DNA from: Aquirufa antheringensis | GTDB lineage: Bacteria; Bacteroidota; Bacteroidia; Cytophagales; Spirosomataceae | DNA: 64,000 nucleotides | Direction: 5' to 3' | NCBI RefSeq assembly: GCF_004307425.1 | Contig: NZ_SEWZ01000004.1 | Coordinates: 186,001-250,000 of the forward strand | Part shown: positions 27,366-40,863 of the stretch, piece after piece | Position numbering within the stretch: the stretch's first letter is position 1 | Layout of the letters: the number at the start of each line of letters is the position of its first letter | Position numbers and translations under genes: made by a program | The notes under the pieces: generated by a model | Told to the model about the DNA's origin: nothing | Seen by the model: only the letters and a program-made list of their open reading frames with translations | Database searches by the model: none

Positions 27366-27439
27366 TACGGAATAATTATCACATAAAATTTTTAAAAACA
27401 GGGTTTAAAGCGTAATTTTAAACTTTCAAACAAAATAAG

Positions 27440-29062
27440 ATGGCTGAAATTATTAGAATGCCCAAGATGAGCGACACGATGTTAGAAGGTGTGATCGCTA
27501 ATTGGCTAAAAAAAGAAGGTGACGTTATTAAATCAGGTGACATCATTGCAGAGGTCGAGACAGACAAAGCAACGATGGAACTAGAAAATTACGAAGACGG
27601 TACTTTATTATATATTGGTGTAAAAGTAGGCGAAGCAGTTCCTGTAGATGGAATTATTGCGATCGTAGGTACACCAGGTGAAGATTATTCAGCACTATTA
27701 GCCGCACCGGCTGCAGCCACATCTCCTGCTCCCGTAGCATCTGAACCTGTTGCCGCAGCGGCTGCTCCAGTAGCGCAAGCGCCAGCTGCAACTCCTGCCA
27801 TTGATTTAAGTGGTGTGAAAGCAGTGGCAGTTCGTATGCCTAAGATGAGTGATACCATGATCGAGGGTGTCATCGCTAAATGGTTAAAAGCGGTGGGTGA
27901 TGTCATTAAGAATGGCGATATCATTGCGGAAGTAGAAACAGACAAAGCAACGATGGAATTAGAGAACTATGAAGATGGTACTCTATTATATATTGGTGCA
28001 AAAGAAGGACAAGGTGTCATTGTAGATGGTATTATTGCCATTGTAGGTGAGCCGGGTGCTAATTTCCAGTTAATCTTGGATGCAGAAGCGGCTCCTAAAG
28101 CAAGTATTCCTGCACCAGCGCCAGCAGCTCCTGTAGCTGCTCCTGTAGCAAGTGCACCAGCGCCTATCGTTACTAAAGCGCCAGTGGTGGAAGAAAAAAC
28201 AGCTTCTAAACCAGGTGCAGAATTGAAGGCTAGTCCTTTAGCTCGTGCTTTGGCAAAAGAAAAAGGATATAACTTAAACTGGATCACGGGAACGGGTGAA
28301 GGTGGACGTATCACGAAAGCTGACGTAGAAGAATACAATCCTAATTCAGGTGGCGCAAATGCGAACTTCACTGGAGGAGTAGAAAGCTTCGAAGATATTC
28401 CGAACAGTCAGATGCGTAAAACTATCGCACGACGTTTATCTGAATCTAAATTCAGCGCTCCAGAATTCTATCTAACGATGGAAATCAACATGGATAAAGC
28501 GATGGAAGCACGTGTGAGCATGAATGAAACATTCCCCGTGAAGATTTCATTCAACGACATGGTGATCAAGGCTACTGCCCTATCCCTTGCGAAACACCCG
28601 AAAGTAAATTCTTACTGGATGGAGGATCGTATCCGTGTCAACAAACATGTACATATCGGTATGGCTGTTGCAGTGGAAGACGGTTTGTTAGTTCCTGTAA
28701 TCCGCTTTGCATCGGAAAAATCAATCGCACAAATCTCTGCAGAAGCTAAAGATTTAGGCGCTAAGGCTAAAGGTAAATTATTACAACCGAAAGATTGGGA
28801 AGGTAACACATTTACGGTTTCTAATTTAGGTATGTTCGGTATTGATCAATTTACTTCCATCATCAACTCACCGGAGTCTTGTATTCTTGCCGTAGGTGGA
28901 ATTAAAGAAACGGTAGGTGTGAAGAATGGCCAATTCTATGCCACCAACATTATGAAATTAACATTGACTTGTGATCATCGCGTGGTAGATGGTGCTACAG
29001 GAGCTGCGTTCCTGTTAACCCTGAAACAATACCTAGAGGACCCAATCAAAATGTTTTTATAA
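27440..29062 (+). CDS. pdhC: Pyruvate dehydrogenase E2 (dihydrolipoamide acetyltransferase), two lipoyl domains
   Basis: A 540-residue E2. Two lipoyl domains, with the lipoylated lysine in VETDKATMELENYEDG at residues 43 and 169, are separated and followed by Ala/Pro-rich flexible linkers. An E1/E3-binding domain (about 264-300, ASPLARALAKEKGYNL) leads to the catalytic acyltransferase core with the active-site DHRVVDG near the C-terminus. It transfers acetyl from E1-bound hydroxyethyl to CoA. E1 and E3 genes are not adjacent. The lipoyl domain copies are almost identical in protein but differ at many silent sites. Confidence 0.96.
   Translation: MAEIIRMPKMSDTMLEGVIANWLKKEGDVIKSGDIIAEVETDKATMELENYEDGTLLYIGVKVGEAVPVDGIIAIVGTPGEDYSALLAAPAAATSPAPVASEPVAAAAAPVAQAPAATPAIDLSGVKAVAVRMPKMSDTMIEGVIAKWLKAVGDVIKNGDIIAEVETDKATMELENYEDGTLLYIGAKEGQGVIVDGIIAIVGEPGANFQLILDAEAAPKASIPAPAPAAPVAAPVASAPAPIVTKAPVVEEKTASKPGAELKASPLARALAKEKGYNLNWITGTGEGGRITKADVEEYNPNSGGANANFTGGVESFEDIPNSQMRKTIARRLSESKFSAPEFYLTMEINMDKAMEARVSMNETFPVKISFNDMVIKATALSLAKHPKVNSYWMEDRIRVNKHVHIGMAVAVEDGLLVPVIRFASEKSIAQISAEAKDLGAKAKGKLLQPKDWEGNTFTVSNLGMFGIDQFTSIINSPESCILAVGGIKETVGVKNGQFYATNIMKLTLTCDHRVVDGATGAAFLLTLKQYLEDPIKMFL
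27455..27667 (+). repeat. Lipoyl domain coding repeat, copy 1
   Basis: The first lipoyl-domain segment of pdhC matches the segment 378 bases downstream (126-codon offset), from RMPKMSDTM through the final IIAIVG. The differences are mostly silent, showing old duplication kept by selection. Confidence 0.85.
27833..28045 (+). repeat. Lipoyl domain coding repeat, copy 2
   Basis: Second copy of the pdhC lipoyl-domain repeat, again running from RMPKMSDTM to IIAIVG with lipoyl lysine at residue 169. Confidence 0.85.
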
Positions 29063-29072
29063 AATTGATTCT

Positions 29073-29107
29073 GCAAGCCTCGAATAACCTCGAGGCTTGC
29101 TTTTTTT
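29073..29107 (+). terminator. Intrinsic terminator after pdhC
   Basis: GCAAGCCTCGA (29073-29083) pairs perfectly with TCGAGGCTTGC (29090-29100) around a 6-base loop, followed by T7. This is the strongest terminator in the window. Confidence 0.96.
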
Positions 29108-29119
29108 AGATTAAATACG

Positions 29120-29983
29120 ATGAGCACAAACAATATCAGAATTGCGGTACAGAAGTCAGGACGCCTTAGCGATGACTCTTTGAAATTATTCAAGGAGTGT
29201 GGCATTAAATTTGAGTCAGGCGGATCTAAGCTTCGTTCTATTTCGAGCAACTTCCCTATTGAATTTCTTTTCTTACGTGACGACGATATTCCGGGTTATG
29301 TGGAAGATGGTGTGGCTGATTTAGGTGTTGTTGGTTTAAATGTGTTAATGGAACATACGCGAAAAGTGGATGTGGTTAAAGAATTAGGCTTTTCTAAATG
29401 TCGCCTTTCATTAGCTATCCCTCGTGGTGAGAACTATACGGATTTAAAACAGTTCGAAGGAAAAAGCATTGCGACTTCGTATCCGAACCTAACAAGCCAA
29501 TTCCTACTCAAGAACGGTGTTAAGGCAGAAATGCACGAGATCTCAGGTTCTGTAGAGATAGCCCCTTCTATCGGACTCGCAGAAGGCATATGTGATATAG
29601 TTTCTACAGGTGGTACGCTACTAAGCAATGGCCTTAAAGAAGTGGCGACGGTTTTCCAAAGCCAAGCCGTGATGATCGCAAACGCGACCTTATCATCCGA
29701 GAAGCAGGCCATTTTAGATAAATTATTATTTAGAATAGACTCGGTTCAAAGAGGCCAAAATGCGAAATACGTAGTTTTAAACGTACAAGAACAAAACATT
29801 GATAAAGTGACCGCTTTTTTACCGGGCATGAAATCTCCTTCGGTCTTGCCATTAGCTACGAAAGGCTGGTTCTCATTGCATTCGGTGATTGAGGAAAATG
29901 ACTTTTGGAATATCATTGAAAACCTACGTGATGCGGGTGCTGAAGGTATTTTAGTTTTACCAATTGAAAAAATGATTCTCTAA
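29120..29983 (+). CDS. hisG: ATP phosphoribosyltransferase, long form
   Basis: A 287-residue long-form HisG that needs no HisZ. The catalytic periplasmic-binding-like domains start with IRIAVQKSGRLSDDSLKLFK and contain the PRPP-binding region EGICDIVSTGGTLLSNGLKE. A C-terminal regulatory ACT-like domain (about 215-285) mediates histidine feedback. It catalyses the first step of histidine synthesis and begins the hisG-hisD-hisC cluster; hisD starts 2 bases after its stop. No histidine leader peptide is visible between the pdhC terminator and the start. Confidence 0.96.
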   Translation: MSTNNIRIAVQKSGRLSDDSLKLFKECGIKFESGGSKLRSISSNFPIEFLFLRDDDIPGYVEDGVADLGVVGLNVLMEHTRKVDVVKELGFSKCRLSLAIPRGENYTDLKQFEGKSIATSYPNLTSQFLLKNGVKAEMHEISGSVEIAPSIGLAEGICDIVSTGGTLLSNGLKEVATVFQSQAVMIANATLSSEKQAILDKLLFRIDSVQRGQNAKYVVLNVQEQNIDKVTAFLPGMKSPSVLPLATKGWFSLHSVIEENDFWNIIENLRDAGAEGILVLPIEKMIL

Positions 29984-29985
29984 TC

Positions 29986-31248
29986 ATGTTTACACAAATC
30001 AATTATCCTTCTCGTATAGATTATGCAGCTATATGTCAGCGTCCGGCTTTAGAGCAGGGACAATTAGATGCCTTAATTTCTGACGTTTTTAGCCAAGTTA
30101 GATCGAAAGGCGATCAAGCCTTACGGGAATTAACGGCAACCTACGAAAAGAGAGAGATTACAGATATTCTGTATACGGCCGCAGAAATGGAGGATTTAGC
30201 CTCAAAAACAGATATAGCATTACAAAAGGCAATCGATCATGCCTACGCTAATATTTATGCCTTTCACGAAGCACAAAAGTTAGAAACCAATAAAATTGAA
30301 GTTAATCCGGGTGTTGTTTGTTGGCAAAAATCAACAGGCATCGATAAAGTAGGAATCTACATTCCTGGAGGAACCGCTCCCCTATTCTCTACCGTATTGA
30401 TGTTGGCCATTCCGGCTCGCATCGCTGAATGTCAGGAAGTGGTTCTTTGTACACCTGCTACTCACCCTGCTATTTTCTACGCTGCAAAATTATGTGGCGT
30501 AACGAAGATGGCTAAAGTGGGCGGTTCACAAGCTATTGCCGCATTGAGCCTAGGAACGGAGAGTGTTCCTTCTGTTTATAAAATCTTTGGCCCAGGAAAT
30601 CAATATGTTACGGCGGCTAAAATGTATGCTAACCGATTAGGCACAGCGATTGATATGCCGGCTGGACCATCTGAAGTAGCTGTCTATGCTGATCACACGG
30701 CTAATCCAGCTTATATCGCTTCCGATTTGTTATCACAAGCAGAACATGGTGCGGATTCACAAGTCATATTAGTGAGCACGTCATCTTCTATAGTTGAAGA
30801 AACGATGGAAGCGATCCATATTCAATTAGCTGAGTTACCTAGAAGAGACTTAGCTGAAAAAGCCCTAGCTAACTCTAAATTTGTCTTAGTAAATACTTCA
30901 TCTGAGGCGGTAGACTTATTAAACGAGTATGCCGCAGAACACTTGATTTTGGCTTGTGACAATGCGGAAGAATTCTCAGGGCACATTAGAAATGCTGGAT
31001 CGATCTTCTTAGGACATTATACTCCCGAATCTGCAGGTGATTATGCTTCAGGAACTAATCATACGTTACCTACTAATGGATTTGCAAGAGCTTATTCAGG
31101 AGTTAATTTGGATTCGTTTACGAAGAAAATCACTTTGCAGTCGATCACTAAACAAGGTCTAGAGCAATTAGGTAAGACCATTATTGATATGGCTGAGGCA
31201 GAATCATTGCAAGCTCACGCGAATGCCGTTAAAATTAGATTAAGCTAA
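29986..31248 (+). CDS. hisD: Histidinol dehydrogenase
   Basis: A 420-residue Zn-dependent dehydrogenase that oxidises histidinol to histidine in two NAD+ steps. Signatures include VGIYIPGGTAPLFSTVLMLA, GPGNQYVTAAKMYA, the IDMPAGPSEVAVYAD segment and SDLLSQAEHGADSQ with zinc and catalytic residues. Full length. It is tightly spaced between hisG and hisC (2 bases each). Confidence 0.98.
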   Translation: MFTQINYPSRIDYAAICQRPALEQGQLDALISDVFSQVRSKGDQALRELTATYEKREITDILYTAAEMEDLASKTDIALQKAIDHAYANIYAFHEAQKLETNKIEVNPGVVCWQKSTGIDKVGIYIPGGTAPLFSTVLMLAIPARIAECQEVVLCTPATHPAIFYAAKLCGVTKMAKVGGSQAIAALSLGTESVPSVYKIFGPGNQYVTAAKMYANRLGTAIDMPAGPSEVAVYADHTANPAYIASDLLSQAEHGADSQVILVSTSSSIVEETMEAIHIQLAELPRRDLAEKALANSKFVLVNTSSEAVDLLNEYAAEHLILACDNAEEFSGHIRNAGSIFLGHYTPESAGDYASGTNHTLPTNGFARAYSGVNLDSFTKKITLQSITKQGLEQLGKTIIDMAEAESLQAHANAVKIRLS

Positions 31249-31250
31249 GT

Positions 31251-32303
31251 ATGAATTTCGAAAACTTCATATTACCCCATATTTGGAACTTAAAGCCTTA
31301 TTCATCAGCACGAGATGAGTTTAAAGGGAAGGAAGGCATATTTTTAGATGCGAATGAAAATCCGTTAGGTTCAGGCGTTTCTGAGAACTGGAATCGCTAT
31401 CCTGATCCGTTACAATTAGCCATTAAAGATCAGTTAGCCGCCATCAAATCGTGTTCTACGAATCAAATCTTCCTGGGAAATGGATCTGACGAGGCTATCG
31501 ATTTACTCATGCGTATGACATGTCAATCAGGTGTCCACAACATTATATTGTGCCCTCCTACTTATGGCATGTATGAGGTGAGTGCATCCATCAATCATAT
31601 TGAGCAGCGTAAAGTTAGCCTAAGCAAGAATTATCAATTAGATGTGGAGGGAATTTTACAGACGGTTGATCAAAATACTCGTTTGCTTTTTCTTTGTTCG
31701 CCTAATAATCCGACCGGAAACAAATTGAAACGTTCGGATATCTATACGCTAATTGAATCCTTTAAAACAGGTTTTGTCGTCATTGACGAAGCATATATCG
31801 ATTTTTCGGATGAACCTAGTTTCATTTTAGAATTAGCGAAATACCCTCAGGTCATTGTGATGCAGACGCTTTCCAAAGCCTATGGATTAGCTTCCTTGCG
31901 ATTAGGAATGGCCTTTGCACATCCCACCCTTATTCAATTATTAAATAAAATAAAACCTCCCTATAATATTGGAGGAGCAACACAGGAGATTGTTTTTAAA
32001 GCCTTAAAAAACCCTTCATTTAAGAATGATTCTGTTCGATTAATTTTGGCAGAGCGAACTCGGCTTGTAGACTCGTTACAAAACATTCCTGATATCATTC
32101 AGATCTACCCATCAGATGCCAACTTCATTTTAGTTCATTTCAAGCGTGCTACTGAGTTATTTAATTACTTAATTGAGTCCCAATTAATCACTAGAAACAG
32201 AAGTTCTGTCGCCTTATGTGAAGATTCTATTCGAATTACGATTGGGTTATCAGAAGAAAACGATAAATTAGTTCAACTAATTAAACAATTCTATTCTGCA
32301 TAA
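31251..32303 (+). CDS. hisC: Histidinol-phosphate aminotransferase
   Basis: A 350-residue fold-type I PLP enzyme. LDANENPLG near the start, LFLCSPNNPTGN, the PLP-contacting VVIDEAYIDF and the Schiff-base lysine in QTLSKAYGLASLRLGM identify HisC. It converts imidazole acetol-phosphate to histidinol-phosphate. hisB, which commonly follows in Bacteroidota, is absent; the next gene is an unrelated envelope protein one base after the stop. Confidence 0.97.
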   Translation: MNFENFILPHIWNLKPYSSARDEFKGKEGIFLDANENPLGSGVSENWNRYPDPLQLAIKDQLAAIKSCSTNQIFLGNGSDEAIDLLMRMTCQSGVHNIILCPPTYGMYEVSASINHIEQRKVSLSKNYQLDVEGILQTVDQNTRLLFLCSPNNPTGNKLKRSDIYTLIESFKTGFVVIDEAYIDFSDEPSFILELAKYPQVIVMQTLSKAYGLASLRLGMAFAHPTLIQLLNKIKPPYNIGGATQEIVFKALKNPSFKNDSVRLILAERTRLVDSLQNIPDIIQIYPSDANFILVHFKRATELFNYLIESQLITRNRSSVALCEDSIRITIGLSEENDKLVQLIKQFYSA

Positions 32304-32304
32304 C

Positions 32305-32826
32305 ATGTTAAAACGCTTTATTCTATTCCTATTCTTCTTTTGTAGCCTGACTTCGGTTAAGGCACAGATGAAAGATTGGGCAGCTGGTTTTAGAGTGGGA
32401 GAACCAGGTGGATTTATGATTAAGCGCTACCTACCTAATGGGAAAAATGCGGTTGAAGTTAATTTTGGGACGTATGGAGGTCTTTGGGGAACTAATCGCT
32501 CATACCAAAATGGGTCATTTCAGAATATTGGTTTTTCCATTAGTGCCCAGTATTTATGGCACCGTCCTACCCTAGTCAATTCCGATTTACATTATTATTA
32601 TGGGGCTGGTCCGCAATTTGTATCCAGAAATCTTTTCTCCGATAATTCAGTTTTTCCTGAAACAAAACGGGGATTAGGTGCGGCAGGCATCGCTGGCTTA
32701 GAATATTTTCCGATTGATGCGCCCAATCTATCTTTTTTTGCGGAGTTAGGGATGTATTCAGAAATACTACCTAACCCATTTTTCCTGCACATCCAAGGTG
32801 GTGTGGGAGTTAAGGTCAATTTTTAA
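32305..32826 (+). CDS. Hypothetical exported protein, probable small outer-membrane beta-barrel
   Basis: A 173-residue protein with signal peptide (MLKRFILFLFFFCSLTSVKA, cleavage before QMKD). The mature part alternates aromatic and small residues in short strands (VEVNFGTYGGLW, IGFSISAQYLWHRP, HYYYGAGPQFVSR, FAELGMYSEIL) and ends with a strand GGVGVKVNF, a typical C-terminal beta signal. It therefore looks like an eight-strand porin-like barrel. I do not recognise a specific family. It follows hisC by 1 base and precedes tRNA-Ala by 1 base, so it may be transcribed with both. Confidence 0.78.
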   Translation: MLKRFILFLFFFCSLTSVKAQMKDWAAGFRVGEPGGFMIKRYLPNGKNAVEVNFGTYGGLWGTNRSYQNGSFQNIGFSISAQYLWHRPTLVNSDLHYYYGAGPQFVSRNLFSDNSVFPETKRGLGAAGIAGLEYFPIDAPNLSFFAELGMYSEILPNPFFLHIQGGVGVKVNF

Positions 32827-32827
32827 T

Positions 32828-32901
<74 letters not shown>

Positions 32902-32904
32902 CAT

Positions 32905-34035
32905 TTACAGTCGATCTTTAAAAGATTCGTAACTGAATGATTTCAGCAGATAGAAATCCCCTTTAAAATCTATCTTACCTATACTAGGTAAATTTACTCC
33001 GTTAAAAGTTGTCGTTTTTACCATCGTATAATGAATCATATCTTCTAAGATAATTTCATCACCGATTTGCAATTCCTTCTCAAACGAATAATCTCCATAA
33101 AAGTCACCCGCAAGGCAGGTCATTCCACCAAAACGATACGTAGGCTTTCCTGCTTCAGGCTCTGAATTCGCTCCTCTTATCCGTGGTTTATAGGGCATCT
33201 CTAAGGTGTCAGGCATATGGGCTGCAAAAGAGACATCTAAAATAGCCACCATAATACCGGCAGACTCAACTATATCTAAAACAGTTGATTTTAAAAAACC
33301 TGTTTGCCAACCTACGGCAGAACCCGGTTCTAGAATAATCTGCAGATTGGGGTATTTTTCTCGAAAACCTTTTAATAATCCAATTAAATGTGTGACATCG
33401 TAATCTGCTCGAGTAATCAAGTGTCCACCACCTAAATTCAACCATTTTAAGCTGGGTAACAAATCCCCAAATTTCGCTTCGATAACCGCAAGCGTACGTT
33501 CCAATACAAAGGAATCATTTTCACATAGCGTATGCGAATGTAAACCCTCAATTCCATCCGGTAAATCGCCTAAATCAGAACGACGAATACCTAAACGCGA
33601 GCCTGCCACACAAGGATTGTACATATCTGTTTCCACTTCTGCATACTCCGGATTAATACGTAAACCACATGAAATTCCTGCAGCGTGTGCACGATCCTTA
33701 AAGTGATGGTATTGATTCAGGGAGTTAAAGGTAATGTGACCAGCATACGAAGCTAATTCAACCCAATCTGCTTCTAAATAAGCAGGAGAATACACGTGAG
33801 GTCTAACACCCATTTCCTCAAAAGCTAAACGCGCTTCATGTAGGGAACTGGCTGTAGCACCTGCTAAATACTGCTTTACGAGTGGAAATTCATGGTAAAA
33901 AGAAAATCCTTTTAATGCACAAATAATCTCTATACCTGCTTCTTCTTGAACTCGCTTCAAAAGTGCAAGATTTGCAACCAATAAATTTTCCTCCAATACA
34001 TAACAAGGAGATGGAATCGAAGGATAATAGGTCAT
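32905..34035 (-). CDS. nspC: Carboxynorspermidine/carboxyspermidine decarboxylase
   Basis: A 376-residue PLP-dependent decarboxylase of the alanine racemase-fold group. The PLP lysine is in IICALKGFSFYHEF; GLHSHTLCEND and WLNLGGGHLITRADY are cofactor and substrate motifs, and ILEPGSAVGWQTG binds phosphate. It makes spermidine (or norspermidine) from the carboxy precursor. The start at 34035 is chosen because it lies one base after the upstream gene stop and matches the family N-terminus. It is coupled to carboxynorspermidine synthase, forming the complete alternative spermidine pathway. Confidence 0.94.
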   Translation of the reverse strand: MTYYPSIPSPCYVLEENLLVANLALLKRVQEEAGIEIICALKGFSFYHEFPLVKQYLAGATASSLHEARLAFEEMGVRPHVYSPAYLEADWVELASYAGHITFNSLNQYHHFKDRAHAAGISCGLRINPEYAEVETDMYNPCVAGSRLGIRRSDLGDLPDGIEGLHSHTLCENDSFVLERTLAVIEAKFGDLLPSLKWLNLGGGHLITRADYDVTHLIGLLKGFREKYPNLQIILEPGSAVGWQTGFLKSTVLDIVESAGIMVAILDVSFAAHMPDTLEMPYKPRIRGANSEPEAGKPTYRFGGMTCLAGDFYGDYSFEKELQIGDEIILEDMIHYTMVKTTTFNGVNLPSIGKIDFKGDFYLLKSFSYESFKDRL

Positions 34036-34036
34036 T

Positions 34037-35251
34037 TTAGTATTCGTGAGGTAAAGTGATGTTATGTTGTTCCTCCCAAGGTAAACCATGGATGTTCAAT
34101 AATTCCATGAAAGGATCTGGGTTAAATTCTTCCACGTTAAATACGCCTGGAGCAAACCAAGAACCATCAATCATTAAAGAGGCCCCAATCATCGCAGGAA
34201 CACCCGTCGTATAACTAACTCCCTGTGCTTGAACTTCCTTATAGCAATCTGCGTGGTGGCAGTTATTCCAAACGTAATAAGTTGCTTCTTTCCCCTCTTT
34301 GATCCCCTTGATTTGGCAACCAATCGAAGTTTGGCCAGAATAATTCTCTCCTAAGGTTCCTGGCTCTGGAAGAACCGCCTTGAGGAATTCCAAAGGAACA
34401 ATATCCATACCATTAAACTTAATAGGTGCAATAGAAGTCATTCCTACATTTTGTAGAACTTCTAAGTGCGTTAAATAGGCTTGACCAAAGGTCATCCAAA
34501 AACGTGCACGCTTTAGCGTAGGGAAATTCTTTGTCAATGACTCTAATTCTTCGTGGTAAAGTACATAAGACTCTTTAGGGCCAATGTTTGGGTAATCAAT
34601 GGGCTTGTGAATCGACATCGGTTCGATCTCAATCCATTCGCCATTCTCCCAGTATTTACCTTTCTGCGTAATCTCGCGGATATTAATTTCCGGGTTAAAA
34701 TTAGTAGCGAATGCTTTTCCGTGATCTCCTGCGTTACAATCGATGATATCTAGGTAATGCATCTCATCGAAATAATGCTTGTTTGCATAAGCCGTATAAA
34801 CACCTGTCACACCTGGATCAAACCCACAGCCTAACAAAGCCATTAATCCGGCTTTCTTAAACTTCTCTTGGTAGGCCCACTGCCATGAATATTCAAACTT
34901 AGCTACGTCTTTAGGTTCGTAATTCGCGGTATCTAAATAGTGAACACCTGCCTCAAGACAAGCATCCATAATGGTCAAATCTTGGTAAGGTAAAGCCACA
35001 TTGATAACTAAGAATGGCTTTTCCTCATTGAAAAGAGCCACTAATTCCGGTACATTATCTGCATCCACCTGACGTGTTTTCACGGCAGTAGGCAAACCTA
35101 TCGCAGCACACTCAGCGGCAATGGCATCACATTTTGATAAAGTACGAGAAGCTAAAACGATCTCAGAAAAGGAAGCAGGATTCATCGCGCATTTCTTTAC
35201 GACTACATTACCCACGCCACCAGCACCAATAATTACAATTTTTTTAGACAT
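34037..35251 (-). CDS. Carboxynorspermidine/carboxyspermidine synthase (saccharopine dehydrogenase family)
   Basis: A 404-residue NADPH-dependent reductive condensing enzyme. The Rossmann motif IVIIGAGGVGNVVVKKC opens the protein; GVHYLDTANYEP and ALLGCGFDPGVTGVYTAYA are saccharopine-dehydrogenase family signatures, and WNNCHHADCYKE lies in the C-terminal half. It condenses aspartate semialdehyde with putrescine or diaminopropane to give the carboxy polyamine that NspC decarboxylates. It is first in the operon, 1 base ahead of nspC, with a TATTTTTG promoter box 20 bases upstream. Confidence 0.93.
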   Translation of the reverse strand: MSKKIVIIGAGGVGNVVVKKCAMNPASFSEIVLASRTLSKCDAIAAECAAIGLPTAVKTRQVDADNVPELVALFNEEKPFLVINVALPYQDLTIMDACLEAGVHYLDTANYEPKDVAKFEYSWQWAYQEKFKKAGLMALLGCGFDPGVTGVYTAYANKHYFDEMHYLDIIDCNAGDHGKAFATNFNPEINIREITQKGKYWENGEWIEIEPMSIHKPIDYPNIGPKESYVLYHEELESLTKNFPTLKRARFWMTFGQAYLTHLEVLQNVGMTSIAPIKFNGMDIVPLEFLKAVLPEPGTLGENYSGQTSIGCQIKGIKEGKEATYYVWNNCHHADCYKEVQAQGVSYTTGVPAMIGASLMIDGSWFAPGVFNVEEFNPDPFMELLNIHGLPWEEQHNITLPHEY

Positions 35252-35270
35252 AGCATTTTAAAAAGAAATG

Positions 35271-35278
35271 CAAAAATA
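35271..35278 (-). promoter_or_regulatory. Predicted -7 promoter box for the spermidine operon
   Basis: Minus-strand TATTTTTG, an exact TAnnTTTG box, 19 bases before the carboxynorspermidine synthase start. A 6-bp hairpin (GCATTT/AAATGC, 35253-35271) would form at the very start of the message. Confidence 0.55.
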
Positions 35279-35302
35279 GAACATCAATGCCTAAAAACCA
35301 TA

Positions 35303-35783
35303 TTAATTTTTAAATGGACGAATAATTTTGACGATACGATCGAGCCAAAACTTTTGGTACAACAAATCCTCTCGAACGCCGTACGTGGTACTCGCATGAA
35401 TAAAGCTAATAGCGGGTTGGTCTTTGGTCACTAAACCGACGTGATTAATGAGCCCCACTTTCCCCGTTGCAAAAAACACCCAATCCCCCAACTGAATGTC
35501 TTTCAACCTAATTTCATCCCCAAATTTCGCTTGATCCGAAGAAACACGAGGGATAGAGAAATCATTAACGGCATAGGATGTGAATAATAATCCAGAACAG
35601 TCCATCCCCTTTTTATCCATGCCGCCCGTTTTGTAGGGAACTCCTTTAAATTTTTTCGCCTCTTTCACGATAGCTTTAATTTCAGAGCTACTATAATACG
35701 AAGAACCTGATCGGTGAAAAATTCTCTTTACAAATGAGCAAGAATCTAAAATCAACACTAAAAAGGCGAGGTAAAGTAAACGC

Positions 35784-35791
<8 letters not shown>
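35303..35791 (-). CDS. NlpC/P60 family lipoprotein peptidase
   Basis: A 162-residue lipoprotein. The hydrophobic leader ends in a lipobox-like LDSC (cysteine 18), and one NlpC/P60 domain follows. The catalytic cysteine is in MDCSGLLF and the histidine in NHVGLVT; a third polar residue is expected near ISFIHAS. These enzymes cut D-Glu-diaminopimelate bonds in peptidoglycan stem peptides. It starts 8 bases inside the end of the large helicase-nuclease gene, an odd functional pairing but clear coupling. Confidence 0.92.
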
Positions 35792-40857
<5,066 letters not shown>

Positions 40858-40863
40858 GTAATC

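Noticed and set aside
27685-28371. Ala-rich minus-strand frames of 86 and 134 codons
   Set aside because: Shadows of the Ala/Pro linkers of pdhC.
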